A stretch of DNA of 22,966 nucleotides. Source: Thermoplasmata archaeon. Lineage in GTDB: Archaea > Thermoplasmatota > Thermoplasmata > UBA10834 > DTMW01. Within the stretch, counting starts at the first letter, position 1. Every line of letters begins with the position of its first letter. A program made the translations under genes and the position numbers. The notes under the pieces are model-generated. The model saw only the letters and a list, made by a program, of their open reading frames with translations. It was not told the origin of the DNA and searched no databases. This document shows, one piece after another, positions 1-9,800 of this stretch. The stretch spans positions 1 to 22,966 of the forward strand of contig JAOUEZ010000004.1 of NCBI GenBank assembly GCA_029858465.1, given 5' to 3'.

Positions 1-27
1 CGCATGTTAATGGGGGGGGTGCAATTG

Positions 28-2154
28 ATGGACGAAAAGATCGACCGAAAGGATATTTTGGTTCTCTGGCACGAGTTTCTGTCCGAGAGAGGCAGACGCC
101 AGGAGCTTACTACTATCGCGGACCTTTATCCCGACGTTCGATCGCTCACGGTGGACTTCTCCGATGTCGAACGCTTCAACCCCGACCTTGTCCAATACCT
201 CCTGTCCGATCCCGCAGATGTTCTCGAAGGTGCGGAGCAGGCTATCCAGGAGATAATCCCGCCCGAGAAGAGGGGGATTGCAAAGATCCATTTCAGGATC
301 ACACACCTTCCGCGGGACACGCGTGTCGAGGTAAGGAAAATACGTGCGGAGCATCTCGGCAGATACATATCCGTAGAGGGACTGGTTCGTAAAGCGACCG
401 AGGTTCGTCCAAGGATAGTGATGGCGAAATTCCAATGCATGCGATGCGGGCGATATACGGTCGTAGAGCAGGACGGCCTGCAGTTCAGAGAGCCTCTGGA
501 ATGCGACCAACAGGCCGGCGGTTGCGGAAGATCGATCGGATCAACCCGCTTCAAGCTCATGGTCGAGGAATCGGAATTCATCGATACCCAGAAGATAGAG
601 ATACAGGAAGCGCCCGAAGGGCTCAGGGGCGGATCGGAGCCCCAGCGGCTTGTCACATTTGCCGAAGACGACATAACTGGTCAAATATCCCCCGGGGACC
701 GAGTGGCTCTGAACGGAACGCTCAGAAGCCTGCAGAAGTCGGGCTCACAGCAGAGAAGCACTCTGTTCGACATCAACCTCGACCTGAACTCAGTGGAATT
801 CGAGGAGCACGAGTATGAAGAAGTGACGATCACCCCTGAACAGGAGCTGGCGATACGAGAGATCGCTACAAGAAGCGACAATTTCAAAAGGATTGCAGAA
901 TCGATATCGCCGACGATTTACGGTTATCCCCTCGAAAAACAGGCGCTCGCATTGCAGCTGTTCGGAGGCGTACAGAAGGTGATGGATGATGGCACTCGTA
1001 TCAGGGGAGACATTCATATTCTACTTGTCGGAGACCCGGGCGTTGCCAAAACCATGATTCTCAGATACGTGGCGGATCTCGCTCCGAGAGGCATATACAC
1101 ATCAGGCAAGTCAAGCTCCGCCGCGGGATTGACGGCGGCCGCGGTCAAGGACGAGTTCGGCGAGGGTAGATGGACTCTTGAGGCAGGAGCGCTTGTGCTT
1201 GCGGACAAAGGTGTCGCCTGCGTGGATGAGCTGGACAAGATGTCCAACCAGGATCGATCAAGCATACACGAATCATTGGAACAGCAGACAGTGAGCGTCG
1301 CGAAGGCGGGGATCACCGCGACTCTGCAATCGAGATGCGCCGTTCTGGGCGCGGCTAACCCGAAGTACGGACGATTCGATGAGCACAAGACCATCGCGGA
1401 TCAGATTGATCTCCCCCCGGCTCTTCTCAGCAGGTTCGATGCTATTTTCGCAATGACTGATAGACCAAATCCCGTGGAGGATGCGAAGGTCGCCAGACAT
1501 ATACTCCGGGTACACCGCAGGGGAGAGGTTCTGAAATACGATAACGCCAGCATGATTGCGGGCATCGATGGGGCCGCGATACTCGAGGATGATGCAGAGC
1601 TAATACCGCAGATAGACAGGGAACTCCTTCGGAAATATATCGCCTATAGCAAGAGGATAACCCCGATCTTAAGCGATGAGGCCATTGCCACCCTCGAGAG
1701 CTATTACGTCAAGATAAGAGGTCTAGGGACAGGAGAAGGTGCTTCAGTGCCGATAACTGCGAGGCAGCTCGAAGCACTGGTCAGGCTGTCAGAAGCAAGT
1801 GCAAGAGCGAGGCTATCTTCGATAGTCGAAGGAGGCGACGCACAGAGAGCCATCGACATAGTGGAATATTTCCTGCAGAAGGTAGCATCCGAGGGTGGCA
1901 GGCTAGACATCGATATCATAGCAACAGGACTGAGCAAGTCCCAAGTCGAACATATCCAGATTATCAGAAAGCTCGTGAAGGATCTTGCGGATCCGTCGAC
2001 GGGAGTCCCTGAGATGGAGCTCCTCCAGCGCGCGGAATCCGAAGGGATTCCTCAGGAGAGGGCAAGGGCGCTGATAAAAAGACTGTCAGATGCGGGGGAA
2101 TTATACCAGCCGAGAGCGGGCTCGTATCGCCTTGCCACTGAGGAGCGATTATGA
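28..2154 (+). CDS. mcm: Replicative DNA helicase MCM
   Basis: This is the archaeal minichromosome maintenance helicase, the ATP-driven hexameric motor that unwinds DNA at the replication fork. From ATG 28 the protein has 708 residues, normal for the family. The N-terminal OB region carries a zinc site (Cys137, Cys140, Cys159, Cys166). The AAA+ core shows Walker A GDPGVAKT (335-342), Walker B VDELDKM (from about 399), sensor-1 Asn in AANPKYG (about 444) and the arginine finger in LLSRFD (about 469). A winged-helix-like C-terminus (IPQERARALIKRLSDAGELY) follows. No intein interrupts the Walker A or Walker B regions. An in-frame ATG at position 4 exists, but the G-run at 12-19 sits at Shine-Dalgarno distance from ATG 28, so 28 is preferred. 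The stop overlaps the next gene by 4 bp (ATGA), indicating cotranscription. The family assignment is very secure. Confidence 0.97.
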   Translation: MDEKIDRKDILVLWHEFLSERGRRQELTTIADLYPDVRSLTVDFSDVERFNPDLVQYLLSDPADVLEGAEQAIQEIIPPEKRGIAKIHFRITHLPRDTRVEVRKIRAEHLGRYISVEGLVRKATEVRPRIVMAKFQCMRCGRYTVVEQDGLQFREPLECDQQAGGCGRSIGSTRFKLMVEESEFIDTQKIEIQEAPEGLRGGSEPQRLVTFAEDDITGQISPGDRVALNGTLRSLQKSGSQQRSTLFDINLDLNSVEFEEHEYEEVTITPEQELAIREIATRSDNFKRIAESISPTIYGYPLEKQALALQLFGGVQKVMDDGTRIRGDIHILLVGDPGVAKTMILRYVADLAPRGIYTSGKSSSAAGLTAAAVKDEFGEGRWTLEAGALVLADKGVACVDELDKMSNQDRSSIHESLEQQTVSVAKAGITATLQSRCAVLGAANPKYGRFDEHKTIADQIDLPPALLSRFDAIFAMTDRPNPVEDAKVARHILRVHRRGEVLKYDNASMIAGIDGAAILEDDAELIPQIDRELLRKYIAYSKRITPILSDEAIATLESYYVKIRGLGTGEGASVPITARQLEALVRLSEASARARLSSIVEGGDAQRAIDIVEYFLQKVASEGGRLDIDIIATGLSKSQVEHIQIIRKLVKDLADPSTGVPEMELLQRAESEGIPQERARALIKRLSDAGELYQPRAGSYRLATEERL

Positions 2155-2444
2155 TCCTCCGGGTGTACAAGCGCGGAAAAGATGTGGTCGTCGCCGCCTG
2201 TGACGAGGAACTCTTGAACAAGACGTTCAAATGCGGCGAACTGAGACTGCACGTATCAAAGAATTTCTACGGCGAGGAGATTTGCGAGGAGGATGACCTT
2301 ATTGCAGCGCTCAAGTTCTGCACGAGCGCAAACCTCGTCGGGAGCAGAACCATCGATATCGCGATCAAGGCCGGCTTCATCAAGCCTGAGGGCATAATTC
2401 GCATAGGCGATATCCCTCATGCGCAGCTCTATAGAATTTTCTGA
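2151..2444 (+). CDS. DUF424 family protein
   Basis: This is a 97-residue archaeal protein of the DUF424 family (COG2412). The N-terminal VYKRGKDVVVAACDEELLNK and the later NLVGSRTIDIAIKAGFI stretches are the recognisable family signature. No enzymatic function is established to my knowledge. In many archaea the gene lies in the MCM / aIF2-beta / NMD3 neighbourhood, as here, which suggests a role in translation or ribosome maturation; that is inference from context only. The start is fixed by a 4-bp ATGA overlap with mcm and by AGGAG at 2141-2145, five bases upstream. No signal peptide, membrane segment or metal-binding cluster is visible. A 64-bp gap with its own TATA-like element separates it from nmd3. 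Confidence 0.9.
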   Translation: MILRVYKRGKDVVVAACDEELLNKTFKCGELRLHVSKNFYGEEICEEDDLIAALKFCTSANLVGSRTIDIAIKAGFIKPEGIIRIGDIPHAQLYRIF

Positions 2445-2454
2445 TCGATGTGAA

Positions 2455-2468
2455 CCCGAAATATTAAG
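2455..2468 (+). promoter_or_regulatory. Candidate BRE/TATA promoter of nmd3
   Basis: The sequence CCCGAAATATTAAG in the gap between the DUF424 gene and nmd3 looks like an archaeal BRE followed by a TATA box. Transcription would start near 2490, leaving a leader of about 28 nt that includes the GGAG Shine-Dalgarno at 2506-2509. This is pattern-based and untested. Confidence 0.45.
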
Positions 2469-2517
2469 ATACTATTCGGCCTGATGGCATAGCGGCTCTG
2501 CAAAGGGAGTGTGGATA

Positions 2518-3537
2518 TTGTTCTGCGTCGAGTGCGGAAAGGAGGGGATGACATATGGCGGTCTCTGCGGGGAATGCTATCTCTCGAGAAAGCGTCCTGT
2601 CACGCTTCCGCCCGTCCTCGATGTCCAGATCTGCGGCGCCTGCTTCGCCGTGCACATCGGAAAAAGCTGGATTGATTCTTTGAGCATAGATGAGGCTGTC
2701 CGGCTCTCCCTCGATGCATCTTTGAAAAAGGAGAAGAATGTGTCCGATGTGAAGCTCGAGACGAAGCTTGTCGAACGCGATCCGCGGAATTACCTTGCCG
2801 ATGTTCGAATCAGCTTCAGGATTGAGGATCTCGAAGGTGCAATCGACAAGAGGATCGAGATACGGCTGAAAAAAGACACATGCACGCGATGCGGCAAGAA
2901 ATCAGGGCATTATTACGAGGCGATAATCCAGCTTCGCGGTCACGAGAAGGATAAGAAAAGGATCGAGAGGGCCCGAAAAGAAATTCTTTCGAGGATCGAT
3001 GCGATCGGTTCGAGCAACAGGGAGATCTTCATTTCTAAGGAGGAGCGGAAGCACGGCGGGTACGACTTCTTTCTGAGCTCGAGCCAGACCGCAAAATCCG
3101 TCTCAAGGGAAATGATGAAAGCTTTTGGGGCGACAATGAAATCCTCTCCAGCAGTCGGAGGTAGGAAGGACGGTCATGACCTCGTCAGAATGACTTACCT
3201 TGTCAGATTGCCGGACTATGACGAGGGGGACGTCGTCACATTCGGCGGCAGAGCGTATCTCGTGAGATCGATTGAGGCAAAGTCCGTGAACCTTTTCGAT
3301 CTTTCGATTTGGCAGGAAACCAAGGTCCCAAAGAGCAGGATCAGAGCCTCAGAAGTATTGCATCGTGAGGAGAGCGTTCATTCGACCTCTGTTATTGTTG
3401 AGGCAGATGACACTATTCAGATCATAGACCCCTCCTCGATGAAGCCCGTTGAAGTAAAGAAACCTGACAACTTCCGACTCGAGGGTTCGACGGTATCGAT
3501 TATTAGAACGAAATTAGGAACATTCCTGCTCCCATAA
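2518..3537 (+). CDS. nmd3: NMD3-like 60S/50S ribosomal export/assembly factor
   Basis: This is the archaeal homologue of NMD3, which in eukaryotes binds the large ribosomal subunit as a late maturation and export adaptor; the archaeal protein presumably acts in large-subunit maturation. Zinc-binding pairs are visible near the N-terminus (FCVECGKEG, LCGECY, ICGAC) and again at CTRCGKKSGHYYEAIIQLR, a hallmark NMD3 block. The C-terminal part (VVTFGGRAYLVRS and following) looks like the beta-rich eIF5A/L27-like portion. GTG at 2509 is an alternative start, but it leaves no room for a Shine-Dalgarno. GGAG at 2506-2509 is correctly spaced for TTG 2518, giving 339 residues beginning MFCVECGKEG. The gene is separated from the DUF424 gene by a promoter-like gap, and the grouping with mcm matches other archaea. 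Confidence 0.92.
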   Translation: MFCVECGKEGMTYGGLCGECYLSRKRPVTLPPVLDVQICGACFAVHIGKSWIDSLSIDEAVRLSLDASLKKEKNVSDVKLETKLVERDPRNYLADVRISFRIEDLEGAIDKRIEIRLKKDTCTRCGKKSGHYYEAIIQLRGHEKDKKRIERARKEILSRIDAIGSSNREIFISKEERKHGGYDFFLSSSQTAKSVSREMMKAFGATMKSSPAVGGRKDGHDLVRMTYLVRLPDYDEGDVVTFGGRAYLVRSIEAKSVNLFDLSIWQETKVPKSRIRASEVLHREESVHSTSVIVEADDTIQIIDPSSMKPVEVKKPDNFRLEGSTVSIIRTKLGTFLLP

Positions 3538-3575
3538 AGTCGATAATCGTCACGAACAGCCTTATTCATATGGAA

Positions 3576-3619
3576 AGAAAAGCATTAATTTGACGAATTC
3601 TTATCCTTGAAAAGAGGGG
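3576..3619 (+). promoter_or_regulatory. Candidate promoter and SD of the fumarase operon
   Basis: A purine-rich stretch followed by GCATTAATT (3582-3590) resembles BRE/TATA, with expected initiation near 3612. GAGGGGA at 3614-3620 is the Shine-Dalgarno for ATG 3625, so the leader would be very short. Pattern-based. Confidence 0.4.
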
Positions 3620-3624
3620 ATTAG

Positions 3625-4497
3625 ATGATCTCCGAGAACATGCTAAAAGATGTCGTTGTCGAGCTGCTTCGCAAGACAGTGACTGTGATGCCAGCAGATG
3701 TAGTGAATGAGCTGAAAGCGGCAATGCAACGGGAGACGGAAGATGTCCCCAAGATGCAACTGAAGGCGATACTAGACAACCTCGACCTCGCCGAGAAGAC
3801 CATAACACCGCTCTGCCAAGACACGGGCGTGACAATATTCTATGTCACACTTCCGAGATGCCTAGATCTCGATGTGGGCAAGGCAATAACCGAGGGGGTA
3901 AGGATCGCCACGAAAGAGGTCCCACTGAGACCAAATGCGGTTCATCCGATCACAAGGAAGAATCCGGGTGACAATGTCGGCAAAGGCATGCCATGGGTGA
4001 ACTACAAGGTCTGGGATAAGGATTACATAGAAATAACTGTCATGACAAAGGGTGCTGGCTCGGAAAATATGAGCCAGATCGCCATGCTGACGCCCTCCCA
4101 AGGGATCAAGGGAGCAAAGGAGTTCATACTCAATACTGTGCTCAGAGCAGGCAGCAATCCATGCCCTCCGACGATACTCGGTGTCGGCATAGGCGGTTCA
4201 TCGGACATCGCAGCGAAGCTTTCCAAGGAGGCTCTGCTGAGACCGATTGACAAGCGCAACGAGGATCCGGAGATAGCGGCGCTCGAGACGGAACTCAAGA
4301 ATGCGTTAAACGAGCTGGGGATCGGGGTCATGGGCCTCGGAGGCAAGACGACCGTACTGGGCGTCAACATAGAATATGCCTATTGCCACACTGCGAGCAT
4401 GCCCGTGGCTGTGAATGTGCAGTGCTGGGCGGCAAGGAGGGGTACGGCCCAGATATTCCCCGACGGGAAAGTGAAGTACCCCACGCATGAGAGGTGA
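3625..4497 (+). CDS. fumA: Fumarate hydratase class I, alpha subunit
   Basis: This is the alpha subunit (290 residues) of the two-subunit, oxygen-sensitive [4Fe-4S] fumarase/tartrate dehydratase family, which interconverts fumarate and L-malate in the cytoplasm. Likely cluster ligands are Cys64 (PLCQDTGV), Cys180 (NPCPPTILGVGIGG) and Cys267 (PVAVNVQCWAARR); Cys254 in YCHTASMP is close by. Length and motif order match the N-terminal half of single-chain class I fumarases. The beta subunit follows at once with overlapping signals, so both chains should be made together. L-tartrate dehydratase alpha is the main alternative, because family members are hard to separate by sequence; fumarase is favoured because this split form is common in archaea for the TCA segment. 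The symbol follows two-subunit usage and is not E. coli FumA as an isozyme. Confidence 0.93.
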   Translation: MISENMLKDVVVELLRKTVTVMPADVVNELKAAMQRETEDVPKMQLKAILDNLDLAEKTITPLCQDTGVTIFYVTLPRCLDLDVGKAITEGVRIATKEVPLRPNAVHPITRKNPGDNVGKGMPWVNYKVWDKDYIEITVMTKGAGSENMSQIAMLTPSQGIKGAKEFILNTVLRAGSNPCPPTILGVGIGGSSDIAAKLSKEALLRPIDKRNEDPEIAALETELKNALNELGIGVMGLGGKTTVLGVNIEYAYCHTASMPVAVNVQCWAARRGTAQIFPDGKVKYPTHER

Positions 4498-4502
4498 TCA
4501 CG

Positions 4503-5102
4503 ATGCAAGCAAGGTTGAAAACACCGATAAAAGAGGAGGATGTGAGAAAGCTCAATGTCAGAGACATCGTCTATCTTGACGGGATCATCTATACTGGGAG
4601 AGACGAGGTCCACATCCACGCTTTGGAACAGGCCGAGCACGGAGAAAAACCGCCGGTCGATTTCAAAGGAATGGCTCTCTATCATTGCGGCCCTATAATG
4701 AAGAAGGTGGGCGAAGAATGGAAACTTGTAGCCGCAGGCCCCACGACCTCTTCAAGGATGAATTCGCTCGAACCGAAGTTCATCGAGAAGTTCAGGCCGT
4801 CCGCGATCATAGGAAAGGGCGGTATGTCCCAGCCCACGATCGATGCAATGTCAAAGTTCGGAGCCGTATATCTCGCAATAACCGGCGGAGCCGCAGTATT
4901 AGCTGCGAAAGGGATCACGAAAGTGCACGGGGTGCACTGGTTCGAGTTCGGCATGCCCGAGGCGATCTGGGTGCTTGAGGCGAATAACTTCGGCCCTCTG
5001 ATTGTCGCAATTGACAGCAAAGGCAAGAGCATGTTCGCCGACATCGACAGCAAGGTGAAGGGCAACATAGACAAGGCTAAGAAAATGCTGAAGCTCGCCT
5101 GA
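4503..5102 (+). CDS. fumB: Fumarate hydratase class I, beta subunit
   Basis: This is the C-terminal half of class I fumarase as a separate chain of 199 residues; it completes the active site with the alpha subunit. Family motifs read in order are LYHCGPIM, AAGPTTSSRM, IGKGGM (the catalytic loop region), ITGGAAVL and WFEFGMPEAIWVL. A GTG at 4494 overlaps the alpha stop and could open the frame. However, GAGGTGATC at 4491-4499 is a near-perfect anti-16S match correctly placed for ATG 4503, so the ATG is chosen. The Shine-Dalgarno lies across the alpha stop codon, implying translational coupling. The gene converges tightly with the minus-strand surface-protein gene, with only 8 bp between stops. 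The beta subunit of a tartrate dehydratase is the alternative reading. Confidence 0.93.
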   Translation: MQARLKTPIKEEDVRKLNVRDIVYLDGIIYTGRDEVHIHALEQAEHGEKPPVDFKGMALYHCGPIMKKVGEEWKLVAAGPTTSSRMNSLEPKFIEKFRPSAIIGKGGMSQPTIDAMSKFGAVYLAITGGAAVLAAKGITKVHGVHWFEFGMPEAIWVLEANNFGPLIVAIDSKGKSMFADIDSKVKGNIDKAKKMLKLA

Positions 5103-5110
5103 TGAGATTA

Positions 5111-6703
5111 TCATTCGACGGGCTCTTCTTTTTCTTCTATTCTGCTCTCCTCTTCCTTCATATCCTCAATTATTTCCTCTTCTACCGGTGCCTTTTCAGG
5201 TTGCTGGATGCGCTTCAGTCTAAGATACGTGGCCAGTGTCAATATTACTATGACTATGCCGAACGCAAGAACCATGAATGAATGAGGCAGATCCATCCCG
5301 AAGACGAATCCTCCGAGCGATTCTTTCACTGGAGCGAGGTATATATTGTGCTCTGTCACCCCTTCAGATGTGACATGTATGTCGTACGCAATGTACGGTG
5401 AGTATTTCGAGATTGATGTATTTCCTCTGACGGTTATTGTATAATTGCCCGCCGTCAGCCCAGGGAATGCGTACTGTCCCAACTCGTTTGTATATGTTTC
5501 CCGGTACTCCGGCCCAGTTATCGTCACCTTGTAATAAGCGAGGGGCTGAGCGGTGTGATCATCTCTGACCGTCCCCGTCAGCTGACCAGGTCTGGCTATG
5601 AGCGAAATGTCTATCCTCACGGTCACTCCTCTTCCGAGGACAACACCATAAGTCCGATTCTCCTCATATCCAGGCGCGGTTGTCTTGATCGTGTATGTTC
5701 CTACCGTGATGTTCTCTATTACGAAATCTCCCTGCGGACCAGTGGTCGCGAAATCCCCTGTTTCAATGATCTCAACTGTTGCACCGTAAACAAGGACAGT
5801 GCCAATATTGACAGTAGTAGTCACTACTCCGTATAATCTCGCTGGCAAGCTCGAAAGAGTGATGTTGACAAAAGTCGTGTTCCCGTTCTCGACCAAAACA
5901 TCCGATACGGTGCCGGTGGAATAGCCCAGCTTTTGAGCGATGACTGAATAATTTCCCTCGGGAATTTTCGGAAGCAGGTAGGATCCGTCTGTTGCCGTCA
6001 ATGCTGTATATTTGATTTGATCCACCATGACTGATACATTCGCCTCAAATATAGGGGTGTTACCTTCCAAAACCTGGCCAACTATGGTTCCATACGGCCT
6101 TGTCAAAATGAAAATTTCCTGTGATACATTCTTTGCTACTATTGTTACAAAGGCCGTTGAGGGAGTAAAATCAACCGCAAATGCGCCTACTGTATAGCTG
6201 CCGGACGGAATTCCTTTGATCATATACGCTCCATCAGAGGCGCTCTTGGCAGAATATTGAGGATAATCGACCAGTTGGATAGATGCATTTTGTATTCTGT
6301 TGTAGTTTGAAGTCAATACAAGTCCTGATAATGTCCCTCCCTCGAGAATTAGGGTCACATAGTTGACGACATCCGCCGTGATGTTGATTATTATCGAGTC
6401 GCCGATGTATCCTGTTTTATCGACATTGATGGTGTGGTTTCCGATAGTCACGTTCTCAATCGTGACGCTTCCATCTGTGCCTGTGAGCCAATAGGCGGAG
6501 TTGCCGGCTATCGTTACATTGGCTTCGAAGACTGGTCGCCCCCAGTCATCTGTCACATTCACATAAAGCGTCCCGTGTGTTCCTGCAAAAGCAAAGGCTG
6601 GGAGTTCATCTCCTAGATTTAAATAATTGATGCAAGCCGAGGCTGACAATATCGTCATTATTGCCGCCATTATGACAATGAATCTGATTTTTAAATTAGT
6701 CAT
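5111..6703 (-). CDS. Secreted membrane-anchored protein with five CarboxypepD-reg-like repeats
   Basis: This 530-residue protein appears to be displayed on the cell surface. Residues 5-22 form a hydrophobic signal segment ending near SASAC24, a weak lipobox. Five tandem beta-sandwich repeats follow at about 43-122, 123-203, 204-288, 289-374 and 375-459. Each has the carboxypeptidase-regulatory/PEGA-like pattern G-x-V-x(n)-A-x-V with T-x-x-G-x-Y/F, then P/T-x-G-x-Y/H-T-I/V and a Gly-Tyr turn. There are many N-x-S/T sequons, consistent with S-layer-type glycosylation. A single membrane helix at about 473-495 is followed by a basic stop-transfer (RLKR) and a strongly acidic cytoplasmic tail. No catalytic motif is visible, so adhesion or a structural role is inferred only. 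It is transcribed divergently from the Lhr gene, with a TATA-like TTTTTTATC at 6732-6741 and no clear Shine-Dalgarno, suggesting a short leader. Confidence 0.85.
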   Translation of the reverse strand: MTNLKIRFIVIMAAIMTILSASACINYLNLGDELPAFAFAGTHGTLYVNVTDDWGRPVFEANVTIAGNSAYWLTGTDGSVTIENVTIGNHTINVDKTGYIGDSIIINITADVVNYVTLILEGGTLSGLVLTSNYNRIQNASIQLVDYPQYSAKSASDGAYMIKGIPSGSYTVGAFAVDFTPSTAFVTIVAKNVSQEIFILTRPYGTIVGQVLEGNTPIFEANVSVMVDQIKYTALTATDGSYLLPKIPEGNYSVIAQKLGYSTGTVSDVLVENGNTTFVNITLSSLPARLYGVVTTTVNIGTVLVYGATVEIIETGDFATTGPQGDFVIENITVGTYTIKTTAPGYEENRTYGVVLGRGVTVRIDISLIARPGQLTGTVRDDHTAQPLAYYKVTITGPEYRETYTNELGQYAFPGLTAGNYTITVRGNTSISKYSPYIAYDIHVTSEGVTEHNIYLAPVKESLGGFVFGMDLPHSFMVLAFGIVIVILTLATYLRLKRIQQPEKAPVEEEIIEDMKEEESRIEEKEEPVE

Positions 6704-6835
6704 TCGGCTCTATCTTCCAACATTGCCTAATGATAAAAAATTTTGGATATCGCTCCCAACAGGCAAAATTGTCGGATTTTCCAAATCTTTTAATAATCTG
6801 ACTAGATAAGGCAATGAATTACACGGTCGATTTGC
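6704..6835. promoter_or_regulatory. Divergent promoter region, surface protein / Lhr
   Basis: This 132-bp AT-rich gap serves two genes. On the plus strand TTTTAATAA (6788-6796), preceded by CAAATC, is a TATA-like element about 40 bp before the Lhr ATG. On the minus strand TTTTTTATC (6741-6732) lies about 30 bp before the surface-protein ATG. Neither gene shows a good Shine-Dalgarno, so both mRNAs may have very short leaders. Pattern-based. Confidence 0.45.
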
Positions 6836-9800
6836 ATGATTAGATGGGCTGTAGATAAGAGAACCAAGGGGGAGATTCTTGCCGCACTCGATCCCCTAGT
6901 CGCAGAATGGTTCGATTCGAGATTCGCGGAACTCACCGAGCCGCAGTCCATGGCAATCCCTCTCATAGAGGCGAAGAAAAATGTGCTTGTGTCCTCGCCG
7001 ACAGGCTCTGGCAAGACGCTTACTGCGTTTCTGTCTATTATCGACCGTCTGTACAAGCTGCAAAAATCCGGCGAATTAGAGGACAGGATTTACGCAGTAT
7101 ATGTGTCCCCGCTCAAGGCACTGGCAAACGACATCAATAAGAACCTGCTGGCACCGATTGAGGAATTGAGCGAGCTGGCCGTATCGAAAGGCGAGGAAGA
7201 GCTGAGAATAAGGGTGGCTGTCCGCACAGGGGATACGAGCTCTGGCGAGAGGCAGAGGCAGGCGACCAAGCCCCCACATATATTCATAACGACTCCTGAG
7301 TCTCTTGCGCTTGTCCTCTCAACGCCCAAATTTCGGAAGAAGTTCGGCAAGGTCGAGTATGTCATCGTGGATGAGATTCACGAAATATGCGATTCGAAAA
7401 GAGGAGTCGCACTGTCGCTTAATCTGGAGCGGCTGCAGGCCGAATGCCCCTCCGAAATTGCACGAATCGGCCTTTCGGCGACACAGGCGCCAATCGAGGA
7501 GATCGGAAAGTTCCTGGTCGGACACAGCGGAACCGATTGGAGAGATCTTATCATAGCTGAGGTAAAGGGACAGAAAGATCTCGATTTAAATGTGCTCTGT
7601 CCTGCAGACGATATGACAGCACTGCCGTTCGAGATAGTCAACTCAAAGATGTACGACCTTCTCATCGATCTTATCTCAAAACACCGCACTACTCTCGTGT
7701 TCACCAATACTCGAAGCGGCACAGAGCACGTTGTATTCAAGTTGAAGGAGAGGGGATTGGCCGATATCGAAGCTCATCATGGCAGTATGAGCAAGGAGAG
7801 CAGGTTTTCCGTAGAGGACATGCTGAAGGAGGGAAAATTGAAATCGGTGGTCTCATCGACTTCCCTCGAGCTCGGTATTGATATCGGATATATCGATCTC
7901 GTCTGCCAGATAGGTTCGCCCAAATCAGTGGCGAAGGCTTTGCAGAGGATCGGAAGGTCCGGGCACGAGGTCGGCAAGACCTCGCAGGGGCGATTGATAG
8001 TCTTCGACAACGACGATCTTGTAGAATGCGCCGTGCTATGCCGTGCCGCGCACAAGAAACACATCGACAGAGTGACGATTCCTTCCGGCTGCAAGGACGT
8101 TCTTTCGCAGACGATTGTCGGGATGTCCCTGGAGAAGAAATGGAGGATTGAGGATGCGTTCGCCGTTGTCAGGCGCTCATATTGCTATCGAGAACTCACA
8201 AGAGAGCAGTTCATGGATGTGCTGAGATTCCTTTCGGCGAAAGAGGGGTTCGAGGGCGTCTATTCGAAGATATGGCTGGACGAAGCCGAAGGCGTATTCG
8301 GGATGAAGAAGAGTTCCAGGCTGATCTACTATCTGAATCAGGGCACGATACCTGAGGAAAGCTCTTACAAGGTCTTCTCAGAGAAGGGCGCGCCCGTCGG
8401 TAATCTTTCTGAGAAATTCATCGAGAGGCTGTCCAGAGGCGACATTTTCGTTCTGGGGGGCAAATCGTACGAGTTCATCAAGACCCAGGGGATGAAGGTC
8501 TTCGTGAGACATGCCTTGGGCAGGAAACCGACCGTCCCCTCGTGGACCGGAGAGATGTTGCCGAGGAGTTTCGATCTCTCGGTGGAGATCGGCAAATTCA
8601 GAGATGAGATATCCGAAAGACTGCAGGCGCTCAACGATCAGGAGAACCTAGACTGGCTTCAGAGAGATTTCGACGTCGACATCGGATCGGCAAGGACGAT
8701 CCTGAATTATTTCAAGGAACAACAGGCGGTCGCTGGCGTTCCTACAAATTCAAGGCTCCTTATCGAGGGCTATCAAGATGAGGAATCTAAATCGAACATC
8801 GTGTTCCATTTCCCGTTCGGCCGAAGGGTGAACGATGCCCTGAGCAGGGCCTATGCATTCAAGATATCCAACAAATATGGTTTCAACACGACTGTCTCGG
8901 TGACGGACGATTGCTTCATGATAACGACTCCAACCTCAATACCTCTCGAAGAGATTCAACCGCTTGTCAAGAGCGATGAGATCGAGATTCTGCTTCGGGA
9001 CTCTCTGAAGGACACCGAACTCCTGGCACAGAGATTCAGGCATTGCGCATCGAGAGCTCTGATGATACTGAAGAATTACAGAGGCAAGGATCTGTCTTTA
9101 TCGCGCCAGCAGATGCGCGCCAAAAAGCTCCTCGAGACTCTCGAAGATGCGAAGAACTTCCCTGTTGTAGCCGAGGCCTACAGCGAGATACTCAACGAAG
9201 TCTTCGATCTCGACAATGCAAAAGAAGTTCTGCGGAGCGTAGAATCAGGAGACAGGACGATCGCGGTCAGCAACTACGGAGACGCGCCATCTCCGTTCTC
9301 GCACAACGTCCTGCTCGCGGGCATATCCGACGTCGTGCTTATGGAGGATAGAAGCTCTCTACTCAGACAGCTACATCGGAAGGTCCTGGCAAAGGTTCTC
9401 GGCCAGGAAGCACTGGCAGAATATAAGTTCGAAGAGGAGAAGGTGAGCCTATACTTCGCGAAGAAAATCAACCAAGTGTCTTCGGAAGACGATCTGGTCG
9501 AGCTGCTGAGACGCACAGGACCGCTACAGCTTTTCAGAGAAAAAGGGCTGAGTGCCACCTCGCTTACCGGGCTGCCGGTCGAGACTATCAGGGCGATGTC
9601 TGAGAAGCTGCTGAAGAAAGGCTGTATCCGGTCCGTTTGGCTTTCCGATTCCCACTGGGTTATCTCTGAAGACAGGGATGAGATATCTATAGCTCTCGAG
9701 ACCGAAGGAGAAATGCCCGAGATTGCGAAGAGGCTGATCAATTTCCTTCAATCGCCAAGAAGCCTTCCGGAGATTACCGACAACCTCTCACTCTCCAACG

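Noticed and set aside
335..2154. Intein in MCM (and in gyrase)
   Set aside because: Walker, TOPRIM and catalytic motifs are uninterrupted and lengths are normal for the families.
4494..4502. GTG start for the fumarase beta subunit overlapping the alpha stop
   Set aside because: The Shine-Dalgarno GAGGTGATC covers these bases and is placed for ATG 4503.
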